Shown piece after piece: positions 42,503 through 55,300 of a DNA stretch of 64,000 bases. The stretch lies in the NCBI GenBank assembly GCA_022559845.1, contig CM040123.1, positions 322,257,933-322,321,932 of the forward strand, written 5' to 3'. The position numbers were made by a program, and so were the translations under genes. The first letter of the stretch is position 1; every line of letters begins with the position of its first letter. The notes under the pieces are model-generated. The model had not been told where the DNA came from and did not search any database. It saw only the letters and a program-made list of their open reading frames with translations. This DNA comes from Amorphophallus konjac (lineage: Eukaryota; Streptophyta; Magnoliopsida; Alismatales; Araceae).

Positions 42503-43450
42503 ACCGCTGGAAACTCGCTTTCTCTCCTCGAGATGTAGGTTTACAGCAGACCTTGGAAGAGGCTTTCCTCCACCAGTCAGGGTCCCTTTGCACCTTTGTG
42601 GGAAGAAGAACTATGCCCTTGATGCTCGCCAAGGAGGGGACGGCGATAGCCGCGGTGGTGTCCGCCGGATGAAGTGTGCGTAGAAAGGGGAAAAGGAAAA
42701 AACAAGGCCCTTTGGGTAAAAGGTGTGCGGCTAGGTTAGCAAGGGGATGCCTTTTAGTTGGTATCCTCGGTCAGCAAATGGCTCAAGTGGGGTTTGACCG
42801 GGAATAGTAATGAAGTGGGTAGACAAGCCAAAAGAAAGAAGTGGGTCGACCCCCTTTGGAGATGGGTCGACCCCCTTAGCATCCCAGAAATATGAACAGG
42901 GCTAATGTTGTTAGTGGAACTGATGATTTGGCTGACTCACTGGACCTTTTAAAGAATGGTTTTGGTAGGATAGAAAGTGGGTCCGAGTGAGAAATGCTAT
43001 AGTGAAATCCAGAATAATTATTTTAAGACCTTCTAACTTTATCTAACTAAGGAACTTGTTCAAACCATCATTCCGCACAGAAGCTAGCACCTTATTTCAA
43101 GCAAGGAAATAGAGACATTTCAAGAACCAAAGAAGGATTTATGCAAGAACACCAACACTGGTGGATCCCCATGTAGGGTTATTATTCAAGCACGACTTAT
43201 AGAGGTAAACTTTATTATAATATGTGTTGCACACTGATATGCATATGCACGAGGGAGTTTGGGTGGACAGTTTTTTGAACAAGGGATCATTTTTATGAAG
43301 TAAAGTGAGTTGGATGCAATGAACTTTTATGCACTATGATGAGATGCAATGGCATATGAACAGATGAGGTTGTGAAGCAAAAGAAGATTGGACTTGAAAC
43401 AAGAGAACTAAGTAGCTTATGATGAAACTATGCAAGCCTTTCTATGTGCT
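42503..43450 (-). other. spacer between pol and extra ORF
   Basis: About 950 bases without a credible frame. Contains two GGGTCGACCCCC motifs (42840-42880), as in the LTRs. Could hold an internal promoter or splice acceptor for the extra ORF, but I see no clear one. Confidence 0.5.
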
Positions 43451-45147
43451 CTACACTCTGTAGATTCCCAGCTCACGTCTAAGGGTTATGAATCTTTCTT
43501 TGCTGAGAGGTTTTGTAAAAATGTCAGCTAATTGCTTATTAGTTTCAATGAACTTCAGCTCAAAGTCTCTTTTATTTACATGGTCTCTCAAAAAATGATG
43601 ACGAATGTCTATGTGTTTGGATCTAGAGTGAAGAATTGGATTTTTTGAAAAATCAATTGCACTCTTATTATCACACATGATAGGAACACATTTAGAAGTA
43701 CATCAAAATCGACTAACTGGTGTTTGATCCAAAGAACCTGTGCACCACAGCTACCGGCAGCCATATATTCAGCTTCGATAGTTGATATTGCCACGGAGTT
43801 TTGATTCTTGGAGGCCCAAGAGACTAGGCAACCTCTGAGAAACTGGCATGTGTCACTCGTGCTTTTTCGATCAATAAAACATCCTGCATAGTCGGCATCA
43901 GTGAATGCCACAAGCTTAAAATCACATCCACGAGGAAACCAAAGTCCCAAATCAATCGTACCGGCAAGATAACGGAAAATTAGTTTCACGGCACCTAAGT
44001 GAGACTCTCGAGGACATGATTGATATCTAGCACACAGACAGACTGCAAAATGTATATCAGGTCTACTTACTGTCAGGTATAGGAGAGAGCCTATCATACC
44101 TCTATACAACTTTGGCTCGACCTGTTTACCTTTGTAGTCCTTTTCCAACTTGACACCGGTGGACATTGGTGTGTCATAAGGCTTTGCCCCTTCAAACTCG
44201 TACTTCTTCAGGAGCTCCAGCAGGTATTTTCTTTGGTTTATAAAAGTTCCATCTTTCCTTTGTTGAATTTGCAGCGCCAAGAAGTAATTGAGTTCGCCCA
44301 TCAAACTCATTTCAAATTCTACCTGCATCAGCTCAGAAAATTCTTTGCACAACAATTCGTTAGTTGATCCAAAAATGATATCATCAACGTAAACTTGGAC
44401 AAGTAGTAAATCATTTCCAGCATGTTTGGAAAATAAGGTTTGATCTATCGAACCCCTTTTGAAATCATGTTCAATCAAGAATGTACTTAGACGGTCATAC
44501 CAAGCCCGTGGGGCTTGTTTTAGACCATACAAAGCTTTATCCAATTTGAACACATGATCCGGATTTTTTATATCCTCAAATCCCAGAGGTTGCTCAACAA
44601 ACACTTCTTCTTTGATAAAGCCGTTTAGAAATGCGCTCTTTACATCCATTTGATACAATTTAAATTTTTTAGAGCAAGCAAATGATAATATGATGCGCAC
44701 GGCTTCAAGGCGAGCAACGGGTGCGAATGATTCATCAAAATCGATTCCGAGTTCTTGACAATATCCCTTGGCCATAAGACGGGCCTTGTTCCTAACAACC
44801 ACACCTTGGTCATTTAATTTGTTTCGAAAAACCCATTTCGTTCCGATCACATTGTGGTTATCAGGACGGGGCACTAGTTTCCACACTTCATTCCGTTGGA
44901 ATTGGTGTAGTTCCTCATGCATTGTCATTACCCAGAAATCATATTTTAATGCATCATCAACACATTTGGGTTCTACTTGAGATGTGTGTGCAAAGGCATT
45001 CAGAGTAAGCATGAGTTTTAAGGATGAGCGAGTTTTTATACCTTCATCTACCTTACCCAGAATGTTTTCTGTTGGATGGTCCTTAAGATATTTCCACGAG
45101 GGAGGTAGATCTGGGTGAGTAGGAGGCATATCCTTCATTTGTTCCAC
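43451..45147 (-). pseudogene. pol: copia reverse transcriptase and RNase H
   Basis: Long open frame with the copia RT signature: [91 protein letters not shown]. RNase H follows ([30 protein letters not shown]). A frameshift near 43680 moves the tail to the frame with [20 protein letters not shown] and DIFTKPLSKERF, ending at 43451. Catalytic YVDD is intact; only this frameshift and upstream lesions block expression. Confidence 0.93.
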
Positions 45148-46601
45148 ACTCTTTTCTTCAGCTTCATCTTTTTCTTCGATTTTTGTTCCAGATATGGATG
45201 GATCATGCTATTTTTTGATTTTGTGTTCTCTTGGTTATTGTCCTGCAAAAAGTCAGATTCCTCATTAGTTGTAATGGAATTCTTAGAAATACCTTCATCA
45301 ACTATCACATGTAGGCTCTCTTCGATTACCATGGTTCTTTTGTTGAAAACACGAAATGCTCTAGAGTTATTAGAGTAGCCCAAGAAAATTCCAACATCAC
45401 TCTTAGCATCAAATTTCTCTAGATCATCCTTACCATTATTCAAAATGTAACAAGTGCTCCCAAAGGTTTTAAAATGTGAGATGTTTGGTTTCTTACCTTT
45501 GTAGAGTTCATAGGGTGTTTTATTTACAAACGGTCTTACCATTGCGCGGTTTATAATGTGACATGCCGTATTCATCGCTTCAGCCCAAAAATAACGAGGA
45601 AGACTCCGCTCACTCAGCATTGTTCTTGCCATATCAATTAGCGTTCGGTTCTTCCTTTCAACTACGTCATTTTGCTCCGGCGTTCTAGGTGCAGAAAAAG
45701 TTGTGAGTGTATCCTTCACTCTGCAAAACTCATCAAAATGGGTGTTATCAAATTCACGTCCATGATCACTTTGCAATCGGGTAATCATATAACCTTTCTC
45801 ATTCTGAACCCTTTTGCAAAAGGCTTGAATTCCTGCAAAATATCAGACTTGCTGCTTAGAAATAGAACCCATGTAAAGCGTGAGAAATCATCAACAATCA
45901 CAAAGCCATAACACTTACCCCTAAATTGTGAGTCCGGGTTGGACCAAAGAGATCAAAGTGCAGAAGCTCCAAGGGGCGAGGGGTAGAAATGATGTTTTTA
46001 GATTTGAAAGATGATCGAGTTTGTTTACCCTTAGCACAAGCTTCACAAATTTTATTTGCATCTAACTTCATCTTAGGAAGTCCTATGACGAGATTATTTT
46101 TGCACAGTTTTGAAATAACACTACTGCTAGCATGGCCTAATCTACGATGCCAAACCCAAAAACTGTCGGCATCATTAGCAACTAAACACATGTGTTTGCA
46201 AGGAATTTCATTCAAGTCAATTGTATATACATTATTCTTTCTAAGTCCTAGAAATTTTATTTCATTTGTATGACTATCTACAATTGTGCAGTATGAAGAT
46301 TCAAAAATGACTTTTGGTCCCCTATCACATAACTGACTAATGCTTAGAAGATTGTGATTGAGTCCATCAACTAACAGAACATTGTCGATGGTATTGGAGT
46401 TATTTACACTTACCTTGCCAATACCAACGATCTTACCTTTGTCGCTTCCTCCAAATGCAACAAGACCTCCTTCTTTCTCTTTGAACTCAGCAAATATCTC
46501 TTGTTTCCGGTCATGTGCCTCGAATAGCCGCTGTCTAGAAACCAATGTGAATCTTCGGCCTTTGAGGCATCCCTACAACAAGACATAAGCTCAAGGAACA
46601 A
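45135..46601 (-). pseudogene. pol: copia protease and integrase
   Basis: Protease site WFLDSGYSRHMTG (usual C replaced by Y), then GKIVGIGKVSV and LLSISQLCD. The pre-integrase zinc region FWVWHRRLGH ... CEACAKGKQTRS and LHFDLFGP follow. After a frame change near 45900, the core continues with LQSDHGREFDN, FSAPRTPEQNDVVERKNRTL and YFWAEAMNTACHIINR, so the three acidic residues are recognisable. The C-terminal GKKPNISHFKTFGSTC is typical of copia. A further frame change at about 45150 separates it from RT. Confidence 0.9.
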
Positions 46602-47520
46602 CTTTTGGTACCCAAGCTAAGTTGGGTCCACGCTTGTGAGATTTGTTATTCATAAAGGCATTTCTTGACTTACGAGCATAAAACTCATCATCATGACTTA
46701 ATGTACGGCAATAAGACATAACATGACCAATGCGACCACAGTAGTGACAAAAAACTCTTTTTCTTCTGAATTTCTTTTCTTGAGTCTGAAAATCTTGTTG
46801 ATGAGTATTTGAGTTAACCTTGATTTTTTCATGCATGATAGGCTTACCATTTGTAGCAGGCACAAAAGACACGAAGGATGTCATCAACTTATTTTCAAAT
46901 GATTTCTTCTTAATCGGTTCATAACCGATTCCCTCTCTTTGAAAATTTACTTTACTTCCAAGAACCTTTTCAAGGTTATCTTTCCCCTTGACAAATCTAG
47001 CCAAGGCATCTTTCAATCCTTCAATTTCCCTATTTAAGATGAGAATTTTTTGATCGGATTGATTTAATTTTTCATGGCACACCGAAATTTGATCCCTCAA
47101 GATTTTGTTATCATTTCTCATCCTATCATTTTCATCCTCAAGATCTTGGATTTTAGCTTTTTCTCTTTCACTGTTTTCTTTTTCAGACTGGTGTGGATGA
47201 ATGGTTTTTAGGCTTTCCAATTCGCCCTTGAGTTGTTGTTCAACTTCCTCATGACTTTTAATCTTCTCAAACATGGCTTCATTTTCAGCTTTCATTTCTG
47301 CACAAGCCTTAGTTGATTTAGCAACTTTTTCACTCGAGACATCAGCTTGGATCATAGACTCAACTTTCCTTTTTAATTGTTTATTTTCAGATCTTATCTT
47401 CTTAAACTTGGCATAAAGAGCAACATATTCAGACTCCCACTGTTCTGTTGTAAGAGTGTCTGAGTCAGAATTTGCCTCCTCTGATTCTTCTTCATGTGCC
47501 ATTAGACACATGCTCTTCAT
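46591..47520 (-). pseudogene. gag: copia gag, C-terminal part (coiled coil and second knuckle)
   Basis: 310-codon frame. A long coiled coil (AEMKAENEAMFEKIKSHEEV, EDENDRMRNDNKILRDQI) is followed by the knuckle VFCHYCGRIGHVMSYCRTL. Such an extended coiled-coil gag is characteristic of Sirevirus-like elements. Ends at the TAA after PKVVP, just before protease. Confidence 0.85.
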
Positions 47521-48456
47521 TAGCTCCTCCAGCTCCGCATCACCTTCATCATCTCATCCTCTTCATCGTCGCTCCACGTAGCGACCATTGCCTTGGACTT
47601 CTTCTCTTTGTCCTTCTTGAATTTCTTTTTCAGCTGTGGACATTCGCCACGCATGTGGCCAGGTTTTTTGCATTCATAGCATATCACATCCTTAAGCTTG
47701 CTTCCTTCCGTCTTCCACTTGGACTGTTTCTTGAATGGTTTCTTAAATTTTTCTGGAAACTTCTTTCTAGCTCTCAGAAATCTTCTCACCTTCCTAGTCA
47801 ACATAGCTATGTCTTCCTCTTCTCCAGTGTCTTCTGTGGAGTCTTCATCACTTGAACTGTCGGCTCTGGATTTGCCTTAGTGCAATTATCTTCTTCTTGC
47901 TTTCTTCTTCAGACCTCTTAACATTGATTTCATAGGTCATAAGTGACCCAATCAGCTCATCTAAATTCTAAACAGACAAGTCTTTCGAATCTTCAATCAC
48001 CGTGGCTTTAGTGTGCCACGCTGGTGATAAGGATCTCAACACCTTGCGAACCAATTCTGAGTTAGAGTAGTCCTTCCCTAGTGCCTTCAGCCCATTTGTG
48101 ATTTCTACAAGTCTTGCAAACATTTCTGATATGGTCTCCTCCGGCTTCATCTGGAATAGCTCATAGTCTCTTATCAACAAATTGGCCTTTGTTTCTTTAA
48201 CTTCTGACGTCCCTTCATATATCAGCTTCAATTTGTCCCACATTTCTTTAGCACTGTTACACATAGAGACACGAGCATACTTGTTAGGATGAATGGCGCA
48301 TTGGATAATATTCAAAGCATTAAAGTTCACAGTAGCCTGTTTAATATGTTCATTAGACCATTTTCCTTCATGGGGAGGTAGAGTAGGTGGACCCTTGATG
48401 ACAACGGTCCAGATCAACTTTGAGCGCGAAGAAATACAGTCATTCGATTGTTCCAA
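47521..48456 (-). pseudogene. gag: copia gag, N-terminal part
   Basis: The UBN2-type gag core is open from 48456 to 47968 (WSNEHIKQATVNFNALNIIQ, AKEMWDKLKLIYEGTSEVK, MFARLVEITNGLKALGKDYS), then a TAG and frame changes. The first knuckle, CYECKKPGHMRGEC, lies in the frame 47804-47520, with basic flanks. The usual start would be upstream of 48456; the region to the primer site holds a short remnant. Confidence 0.85.
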
Positions 48457-48579
48457 TAACTGTAGTTCATCCCATCAAAGAATGGCGGTCGATGAATCGA
48501 ATGCCCTTCAGGCATCATCCCTTTGTTTGCCATTTCAAAGGATCACTCTATGAACCGTGGGGTTCTGAAGAAAAGAGTC

Positions 48580-48594
48580 GAGGCTCTTATACCA
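48580..48594 (-). other. copia primer-binding site
   Basis: TGGTATAAGAGCCTC on the minus strand, three bases after the LTR. It is the usual initiator tRNA-Met site with C changed to A (TGGTATCAGAGC). Confidence 0.8.
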
Positions 48595-48596
48595 AT

Positions 48597-50306
48597 TGTT
48601 GTCCCAGTGAATTGGCAAGCAAGAGGGGGTGAATTGATTGTCGGTTAACTAAAATGCTAGATAAGGCTCGAACCAGCAAATTAAAATAATTCCTCGCAAC
48701 CACACGCAAATAAGAACAATTGGAAGCAATCGCATGCAAAACAACAGGACGCAGAGATTTTAAGGTGGTTCGGATGCACCCAAGTGCGATCCTACATCCA
48801 CCCCTCTCAACTAAGAGGATTCCACTATAGGAGAGCTACACAAAAGCAGCTCACACACACACACGAGGTCGATAACCTCAATCCACACACACACATCCAA
48901 GCATCAACACATACTTCACTTGGAGATAGGATCTCCGACCACACACACACATGAGTATCTGAGTTTTTGCTATAATTGAAATCAGAAATACAATGAAGGA
49001 TCAAATTGAAATCAAGACAGCTATGAACGAGCTCCCCCTTTCTGATGCACGAATTGGCATGAAGTGCTCCTATGGAGTGGGATGACTGCTGGCTGAACTC
49101 AGGTGAAATCAGAAACCTAGAAGATGATCACCACGCCGTCTATCTCTTCTGAGCTTGTTTGTGGATGCTGATCGATGTGGAGTAATCTTCACTTCAGAGA
49201 CGAAGCTCTCTCCCATGGCCGCTCTTTTTCTTCCGATGGCTCCCTCTAGCGCTCGTGCAGCACTCTTCTCCTCGTCGTGTGTTTCTCGAATGCCCTAATC
49301 ATTGGGTATTAATATCTTGGAGGAGGGGGCTCTGATCTGTAGGAGAGAGAGAAGGTTTCTCCTCCATGATTGGCCTTCAAACGGTTGACATAACATCGGC
49401 CAAGAGGGAAATCTACGATTTGAAACATAAAACATGGATTAGATGACATCACTTTGCATAAAAGGTGTTTAAGTTGATAAGCAATGTTCCAATAGGTCAG
49501 TCTCATGTAAACCATCCATTTAACATTTGAGGATTAGCCCAAAATTATTTAAAAGAAAATTTATTGTGAAATTCGGAGAAATTATTGCAATCTAAAAAGG
49601 GGTCGACCCATCTACCAAGTGGGTCGGCCCATGTAGCAACCAGAATCTATTTCCAGACTCTGGATGTTACAGGGGTCGACCCCCCTGGCCGATGGGATGC
49701 CCCATCTCCTTAACAAGGGCCAGCCAGAAGCACTGGTTTTACAGGGGTCGACCCATCTCTCAGATGGGTCGTCCCATTTGTCAGATAGAACCCAAGCCAT
49801 CAATCTGTGAAGACAAGGGTCGACCCATTTCTCAAGGGGGTCGACCCATTCCATCTGGGTAAAAAAAATCACAAGTGCATGACCAATTAAAGGGATTTTT
49901 GATCAATAAAAACCATAGACATGTGATATGAATTTCTTACCATTTTTGACATGTATTGACCATTCTTTCTCACCTGTCATGAACACCATAGTCCCCATCA
50001 CCGTCACTGCACATTTTGTCTTTTCTTGGGTGTAATGACTAGAGTTGTTTCCCATTCTTCCCTGCAGCTTTCCAAATCTCACAATTGAAAGGGTAGATAT
50101 AGTTAGAATGAACACTCATTAGGTAGTTTGGTATTTGAAAGACTATGAAAAGGAATAGCTCAATTGTTCAAATGGAAATAAGATAAATCTGCACTATGGA
50201 GTTGTAGAAGACTTGAAGACAAGGTGTGAAATACCATGAACACTCATAGTGCATTATTCTGATTATCAAGGTATTTTGTCATCGTCAAAACAACAGGGTC
50301 ACAACA
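48597..50306 (-). repeat. copia 5' LTR (element orientation)
   Basis: 1710 bases, same ends as the LTR at 38774 (TGTTGTCCCAGTG on the left, CACAACA on the right). The GGGTCGACCC array is at 49599-49855. Lacks about 130 bases present in the other copy. Confidence 0.92.
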
Positions 50307-50370
50307 CAAGGCCTCCATAAGTCTCCGTGAGCTTAGGATTCCCACTAGGATGCCGAGCTGGTTGTACCCC
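50307..50370 (+). other. conserved hairpin module, copy 3
   Basis: CAAGGCCTCCATAAGTCTCC, stem CTTAG-(GATTCCCA)-CTAGG at 50332-50349, then TGCCGAGCTGGTTGTACC. The loop is identical to copy 1 and the stem differs but still pairs (including a G-T pair). The copia element inserted exactly at its left edge. Confidence 0.65.
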
Positions 50371-51048
50371 TAAAATCCAATTATCTAGAAAGTACTTTAC
50401 CGATGTTTTATGAGTTCTGTTTCCAAACGGCCTTCAGGACGACCGCCAGAGGAACCTAGCGGCCATTCACCTGACCGCTAAGGATGCCTAGCGGCCCTGC
50501 TTAGACTACATGGTTCCAATGCATTCGTTCCATTGAACTATTGTTAAATGGACTTGACTCAACCGCATAATTGTGCCTAATGGTCTAGACCAGACCGCCT
50601 GAGTTATAAAACGGTCCAGCAAACGACCGCATGGCTACTGATCCTGTTTAACCCAAGGTTTGACCCAAGGGTTGATTTTCCTATGTTCCTAGATGGTCTA
50701 ATGATAATCTAGAACTTAACACCTTATTCAAAAAGTCATTAATCAATTATGGAACTTAATGAATGTACCGTCATGCTGCCGAATTTCTTCCGTAAGCATG
50801 ATGTCCATTTAAGTCATCCTTGAAATCTCTTGTTCTTAATTGAAGCATTCTTACCTTGGTTACATTATCATGGAACTATTATTGAACTTTTTACATTACT
50901 GGCCATACTTTATTGTTATACTCGTGAAAGTAGCTTGATTTATACGTGAAGATGTAGTTCGGGCACTGATTGTGTCCAAGGGCTCTATGCTAGTCCCCTC
51001 GACTGATTATCGGAAACATACTATAAACCATGGGGTATCATGTTACTG
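50307..51048 (+). repeat. second Tekay LTR, segment 3
   Basis: Begins with the right copia duplication CAAGG and continues with CTCCATAAGTCTCCGTGAG, the hairpin module and the ACGGCC/GACCGC motifs, aligning with 8915-9535. Interrupted after GTATCATGTTACTG. Confidence 0.85.
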
Positions 51049-52241
51049 ATGGGACATCGAAGCATGACCACTAACTTTTTTATTTACATTTATATCTTTG
51101 AGTTAATTGGGTTTGTAATTGTATGGCAATTATAAGCCAATGGGTTAGTCATTAGGAGTTAGTGGGTTTCTTTGCAAAAAGGCCATGTTGGCCCGGCGGG
51201 ACCCCCCCTCTCTCCCATTGGGCCACCTAGAATCTCTAGGGCCCATAGGGATGGTCCATGGTCCAAGGTGGAATAGCCACCCTTGTTGACTCCAAGAGGG
51301 GGGCGCCCCTCTTTTGTCCCCATATGGGGGATTAAACAATTCTGCCCATTTATCCTTTTTATGTTGTTTTGACCACATAATGGTTTTCATTTCCAATCCA
51401 TTTCCTGGATGGTTGTGAAATTAATATATGTTGTATCCCTTCGCGTCTGCTTTCCAATAGAACTGATCTAGCATCGATCCGCCTCCGGATCTGGGCGCAA
51501 CACTTCTTTTCGCTGGCTCGAGCATATTTGTCTCGAGGTAGGACTGCAGAACAGAGTTAGGAGTTAATTCTCCCATAAATCCCCAGCTCCGATCCAGCAA
51601 CCGCCGATCCAGAGGATCGACCAGCAACCCCCCAGCAGCGTCACAACCAGCCGTAACAGCAAGGAGACGTCCAGACGCCGCAGTCCCAGCAGCCGAACTA
51701 GCCTGCTCTCCGGTGGGCCTGAGCACAACCGAACCGAACCGACAACCGCCGCCATCCCAAGTGCTTCACGGACGTGCCGCCCATCAACCCGAGTTCGATA
51801 CTCCCGGAGTCATTGTACCACCCTTTACCTCCCTGCGTGGAGTGGGAAATAAATCATTTCTGTAATTATTTTCAAATATTTGTATCAGGAGTACGAGTCT
51901 TGGCCGGGATCACCTTCCCCACACCCTGAGTGTGGAGGTATCGTTTCCGCTCCCCTCTTTGGCATTTGCTTTACTCGTATATATTTCTATATGCCGCTGC
52001 GAGAGTGATAGGATATCTAGCTCGTTCATTTCATTTCAATCACCGTTGTGCGAGAGAGAGCGATACCCGTCCCGTGACCCGATCCGGGCACGAAAGTGAG
52101 AGTTGACCACCCTAGCTCATTGCCGGTTTCTCAACCATGAACATCTGCACGCTTCCCTCGCTAGGGATGAGTCGTGAGTTTGCCTAGAGTCCAAGGTTTG
52201 CAATCAAATGGCCGTCGAGTCGTGTCCCGTCCCGCATCTGC
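51049..52241. mobile_element. unclassified insertion in second Tekay LTR
   Basis: The uninterrupted LTR at 9531-9545 reads GATGCTACTGGCGTC; here the same spot is opened by about 1.2 kb between TGTTACTG (51041-51048) and TGCTACTG (52239-52246). The insert begins ATGGGACATCG and ends near GTCCCGCATC, so its ends are weakly inverted. No coding frame. A solo LTR or a short non-autonomous DNA element are both possible. Confidence 0.55.
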
Positions 52242-52303
52242 TACTGGCATCGCATTGTGCTGGGAGTACTTTCTTTATAGATAAGTGAAATTCACGAGGA
52301 TCT
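52242..52303 (+). repeat. second Tekay LTR, segment 4
   Basis: CTACTGGCATCGCATTGTGC and GGGAGTACTTTCTTTATAGA align with 9538-9590. Cut by the Tat-C LTR; the remaining ~700 bases would lie beyond the window. Confidence 0.75.
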
Positions 52304-55300
52304 TGATAGAAATACTAGAGAGTGATGTAGAAGGGGGGATGAATAGATCACCCCAATTTTCAAAAATAAATCAAGAACATGGTAGATGACCACAAAGTAG
52401 CGAGACAGAGTGCTTAACACACGTCAGAGGATGAATTCAAGAAACGCAATGAAGGACCCCGAAGGCAATCAGTGATTGTTGGCACACAAAATATGATCGT
52501 CGGCGATCAAGCCATAAAGACGAATGATGCGGCCCGCTGAAGCGCAAAAGCCGATAAAGATCAACATATTGAAGACTTCTCAAGCTGCCAGAGCCTTGAG
52601 TCACCCCGTATGAACATGGGGACTTCACCTCAGGAGAGCCGAGATGAACTCACAACCAACCAACAGTGCGATCAAGCCTGCTCAATGAACCAGCATCGAC
52701 TCCGTCGTGCCGCATACACTACACCCGTTGTCCGACCAAGGACGACGGTCTACCCAGTGGCTACCCACCTCATGAAAGACACTCCTAAGATGAAAGAATG
52801 CCTTTGGCTCTTCAAAATGGGGGACCGAAGGCTCTGTCGGCAAAGGATCCTGGCTACCCGGCACGGGTACGGCTTCTCGCCAAGTGGGGCCTGTTAGAGG
52901 CCGAACGATCGCCCGACATGGGCGGAACTATCTCGGTGTTATCCCACCCTCTAAGGAGCTTTGAGCACAAGCCAGACCGAGCCAGCGGCACTTATCATAG
53001 TGCCAAGAGCCGTGTCAGCAGAAAACCCACGTAATCAAACCAAAGTCATTTGAAGCTCCAATAATGGCCGTACGTCGGCCTGAGAGCTTCAACAAGGCGT
53101 CTCCTCGAGGTTTCAAGGAACAGTGGCAAGATAAGTGTTCACGGTGACCCCCGGAATCATCCCCGGACTCATTGGCCGACTCGCGACGTGCGAAGAGTGT
53201 TAACACGGCGCACCCTAAACCGACGCGCCTCCATTCTAGCGCGCCCTAAACCGGTGGGCCTCCGTCGGTCGCCCCCCATTCCGGCACGCAAAAGCCCTCC
53301 ACTGAAGCCCTCCTATTCTGGTGCGCAAGTGATGGAGCTCACTTTCCCGATGCGCCAATCTCCACGCCGGATTAAGATCTCAAACCTGCTTCTATATATA
53401 TAGGCAGCTCTTCGATTAAAAAGAGAGAGGAGGCAGATAGAAGAAGAGGTGAAAAGAAGAAGGAAAGGAAGAGGGTTCGAGAGCAAACCAGATTCCGGCG
53501 AGAGAGAGCTTCCTTGGGAAATAGGGTTCTGTCTGAGCGTCCTTCGGCGGCCATCTTCCTCTGCTCTAACTGAAGCCCTTCAGAGCTGGAGAAGGAAGAG
53601 TCATCCGATACTCTGTTCCGGGAAGAGGTGGGCACCCGCGTTATCGTGGATTCCATGCTTTGATTTCTCTCTGTCAAATGTAAGCGAGAGGGGGGAGGGA
53701 TGGCGATGATATGAGCCGACCCCTCCCCCCCTTCTCTGCGATCCTTTTTTTTAGTTGTTGCTCCTCTGCACATCCATCTGCAACTGATGAACGGCGACCG
53801 AGCGACGACGCCGGCGCCGGATTTGCAATGTATAAATGCTAGCCCATCCCCGCTTATGGGGTGGTGATATATACATAGATATATGGATGAGTGGGTCGAA
53901 TGAATGCTCGAGGTTTCTCCCCCTTTTATCTTTATCAATGCATATATTGGAGCCCTTCTGTGCGTAGTTTCCGACTCCGATTTCTTCGAATCCCGACCAC
54001 GCCCCGAGACATCATGGGCTACAGAGATGACCCCTCCCCGGGTCCTTCCCATCAAACGCTTCTATGCTTCATTTGACGGTCTTTGCATCCCCCCTGTGGA
54101 CAGAGCCGTGCTCATGCATATGCTTCTTCCCGCTGTGATATGGGGGCCTAACTTCCATTAATTCTCCCCTTTGGACTGTTCTGTTGCTCACGGGGGTGGG
54201 AGTCGCCTCCGGGATGGCAGGGTCCATAGTCTGAGTGTTGCGTTCTAGTTGTTCGAGCATATGCTTCTACAGTTGGCTCATCTCATCTATGCACCAACTA
54301 TCCCTCTGTGTCAGGGCCAGTTGCCTATTCCTCAGGGAATGTTAGCCCGATCACGCTAGCATCGATGCCTCAACCCTGCGTCTGGCAATCTGCCTACACC
54401 GAATGCCCCCCACTTCGCTGGTTTCTGGTCTGTGTCCGTTGAGCCGTTCTGAGATTCCGCCAGTTTTACATTAATCATCCGGGGAGGGGGACATTCCCCA
54501 TTGTTTCACGGAGCTGCTGAGTGATTGAGGGCTCTACCTCTCAGTGGTAGATGCTCCCTCAAGGCCACAGCGGATAGCAATAGGGTTTTTAACCCAACAA
54601 TCTTAGCCTCAGCAATTTGGAGATCAGATGGTGACCAAGAGATGTGTGCCCCTAGCAAGCTAGTCCTCGGAGCTTCCCTCCTTAATGGTCGGTCTCTCTA
54701 AGGGATGTGTTACAGGCTGTGGGTTTCCCACCCCTTGTAGGCTAGTCCTCGGGGTGCTGCTTCCATTATCATCTGCCTCATCCCTCTATCCTCACCCACG
54801 GAGCTTTGGTGCCCCTCGTAGGCTAGTCCTCGGGGTATCCTATCCGTTGGGAATTTGCTGGCTGCTACCATGCAGACCGGCGGTTTAGGGGCTTACTCCG
54901 CAAGTGAGTATGACCCCGTTCCTCTCCTATAACCTTTCAGGTTCAGGGGAGATGCTGCCCAATTTTGGACAGATTCAAGACAGGCAATTCCTCCCTGTGG
55001 ACCGGCCACAATCAAACACTCATTCTGAGTCAAAGAAACTCCGTGCTCGAGTATGAACCTCGCACTGGCTTATCACATCATTTCGGCAGGGTCCTAGACT
55101 TCAATCAAACAAGCAATTGGCCCAAATAACTTCAAAACTCTCAACAGAATCTTAATGAACTTAAATGGTTTCAAAATTCATCAAAAATAAGCTAAAACGG
55201 CGCGGCCCTAATCCGGCGCACCCTAATACGGCGCGGTACCCCCCCGCGCCAGATTAACACTAGACTCATGATTTCCTATTTTTATTTGGCCCGTTCCCGG

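Larger units (their letters stand above)
38774..50306 (-). mobile_element. Sirevirus-like Ty1/copia retrotransposon
   Basis: Two long LTRs in direct repeat with gag, PR, integrase, RT/RNase H and an extra ORF between them, all on the minus strand. Flanked by CAAGG (38769-38773, 50307-50311). Host LTR sequence continues cleanly on both sides, matching the intact site at 8915. The long coiled-coil gag with two knuckles, the large LTR and the ORF after pol fit the Sirevirus group. Confidence 0.93.

Noticed and set aside
7142..52303. The two Tekay-type LTRs as the pair of one huge element
   Set aside because: The first is joined to Tat-A RNase H by a deletion, the second lies in the Tat-A 3' LTR start, and they differ at many positions; they are separate insertions.
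53372..54260. Minus-strand frame of 227 codons and overlapping + frames
   Set aside because: It lies in the leader part of the Tat-C LTR, has no recognisable domain and is explained by GC-rich composition.
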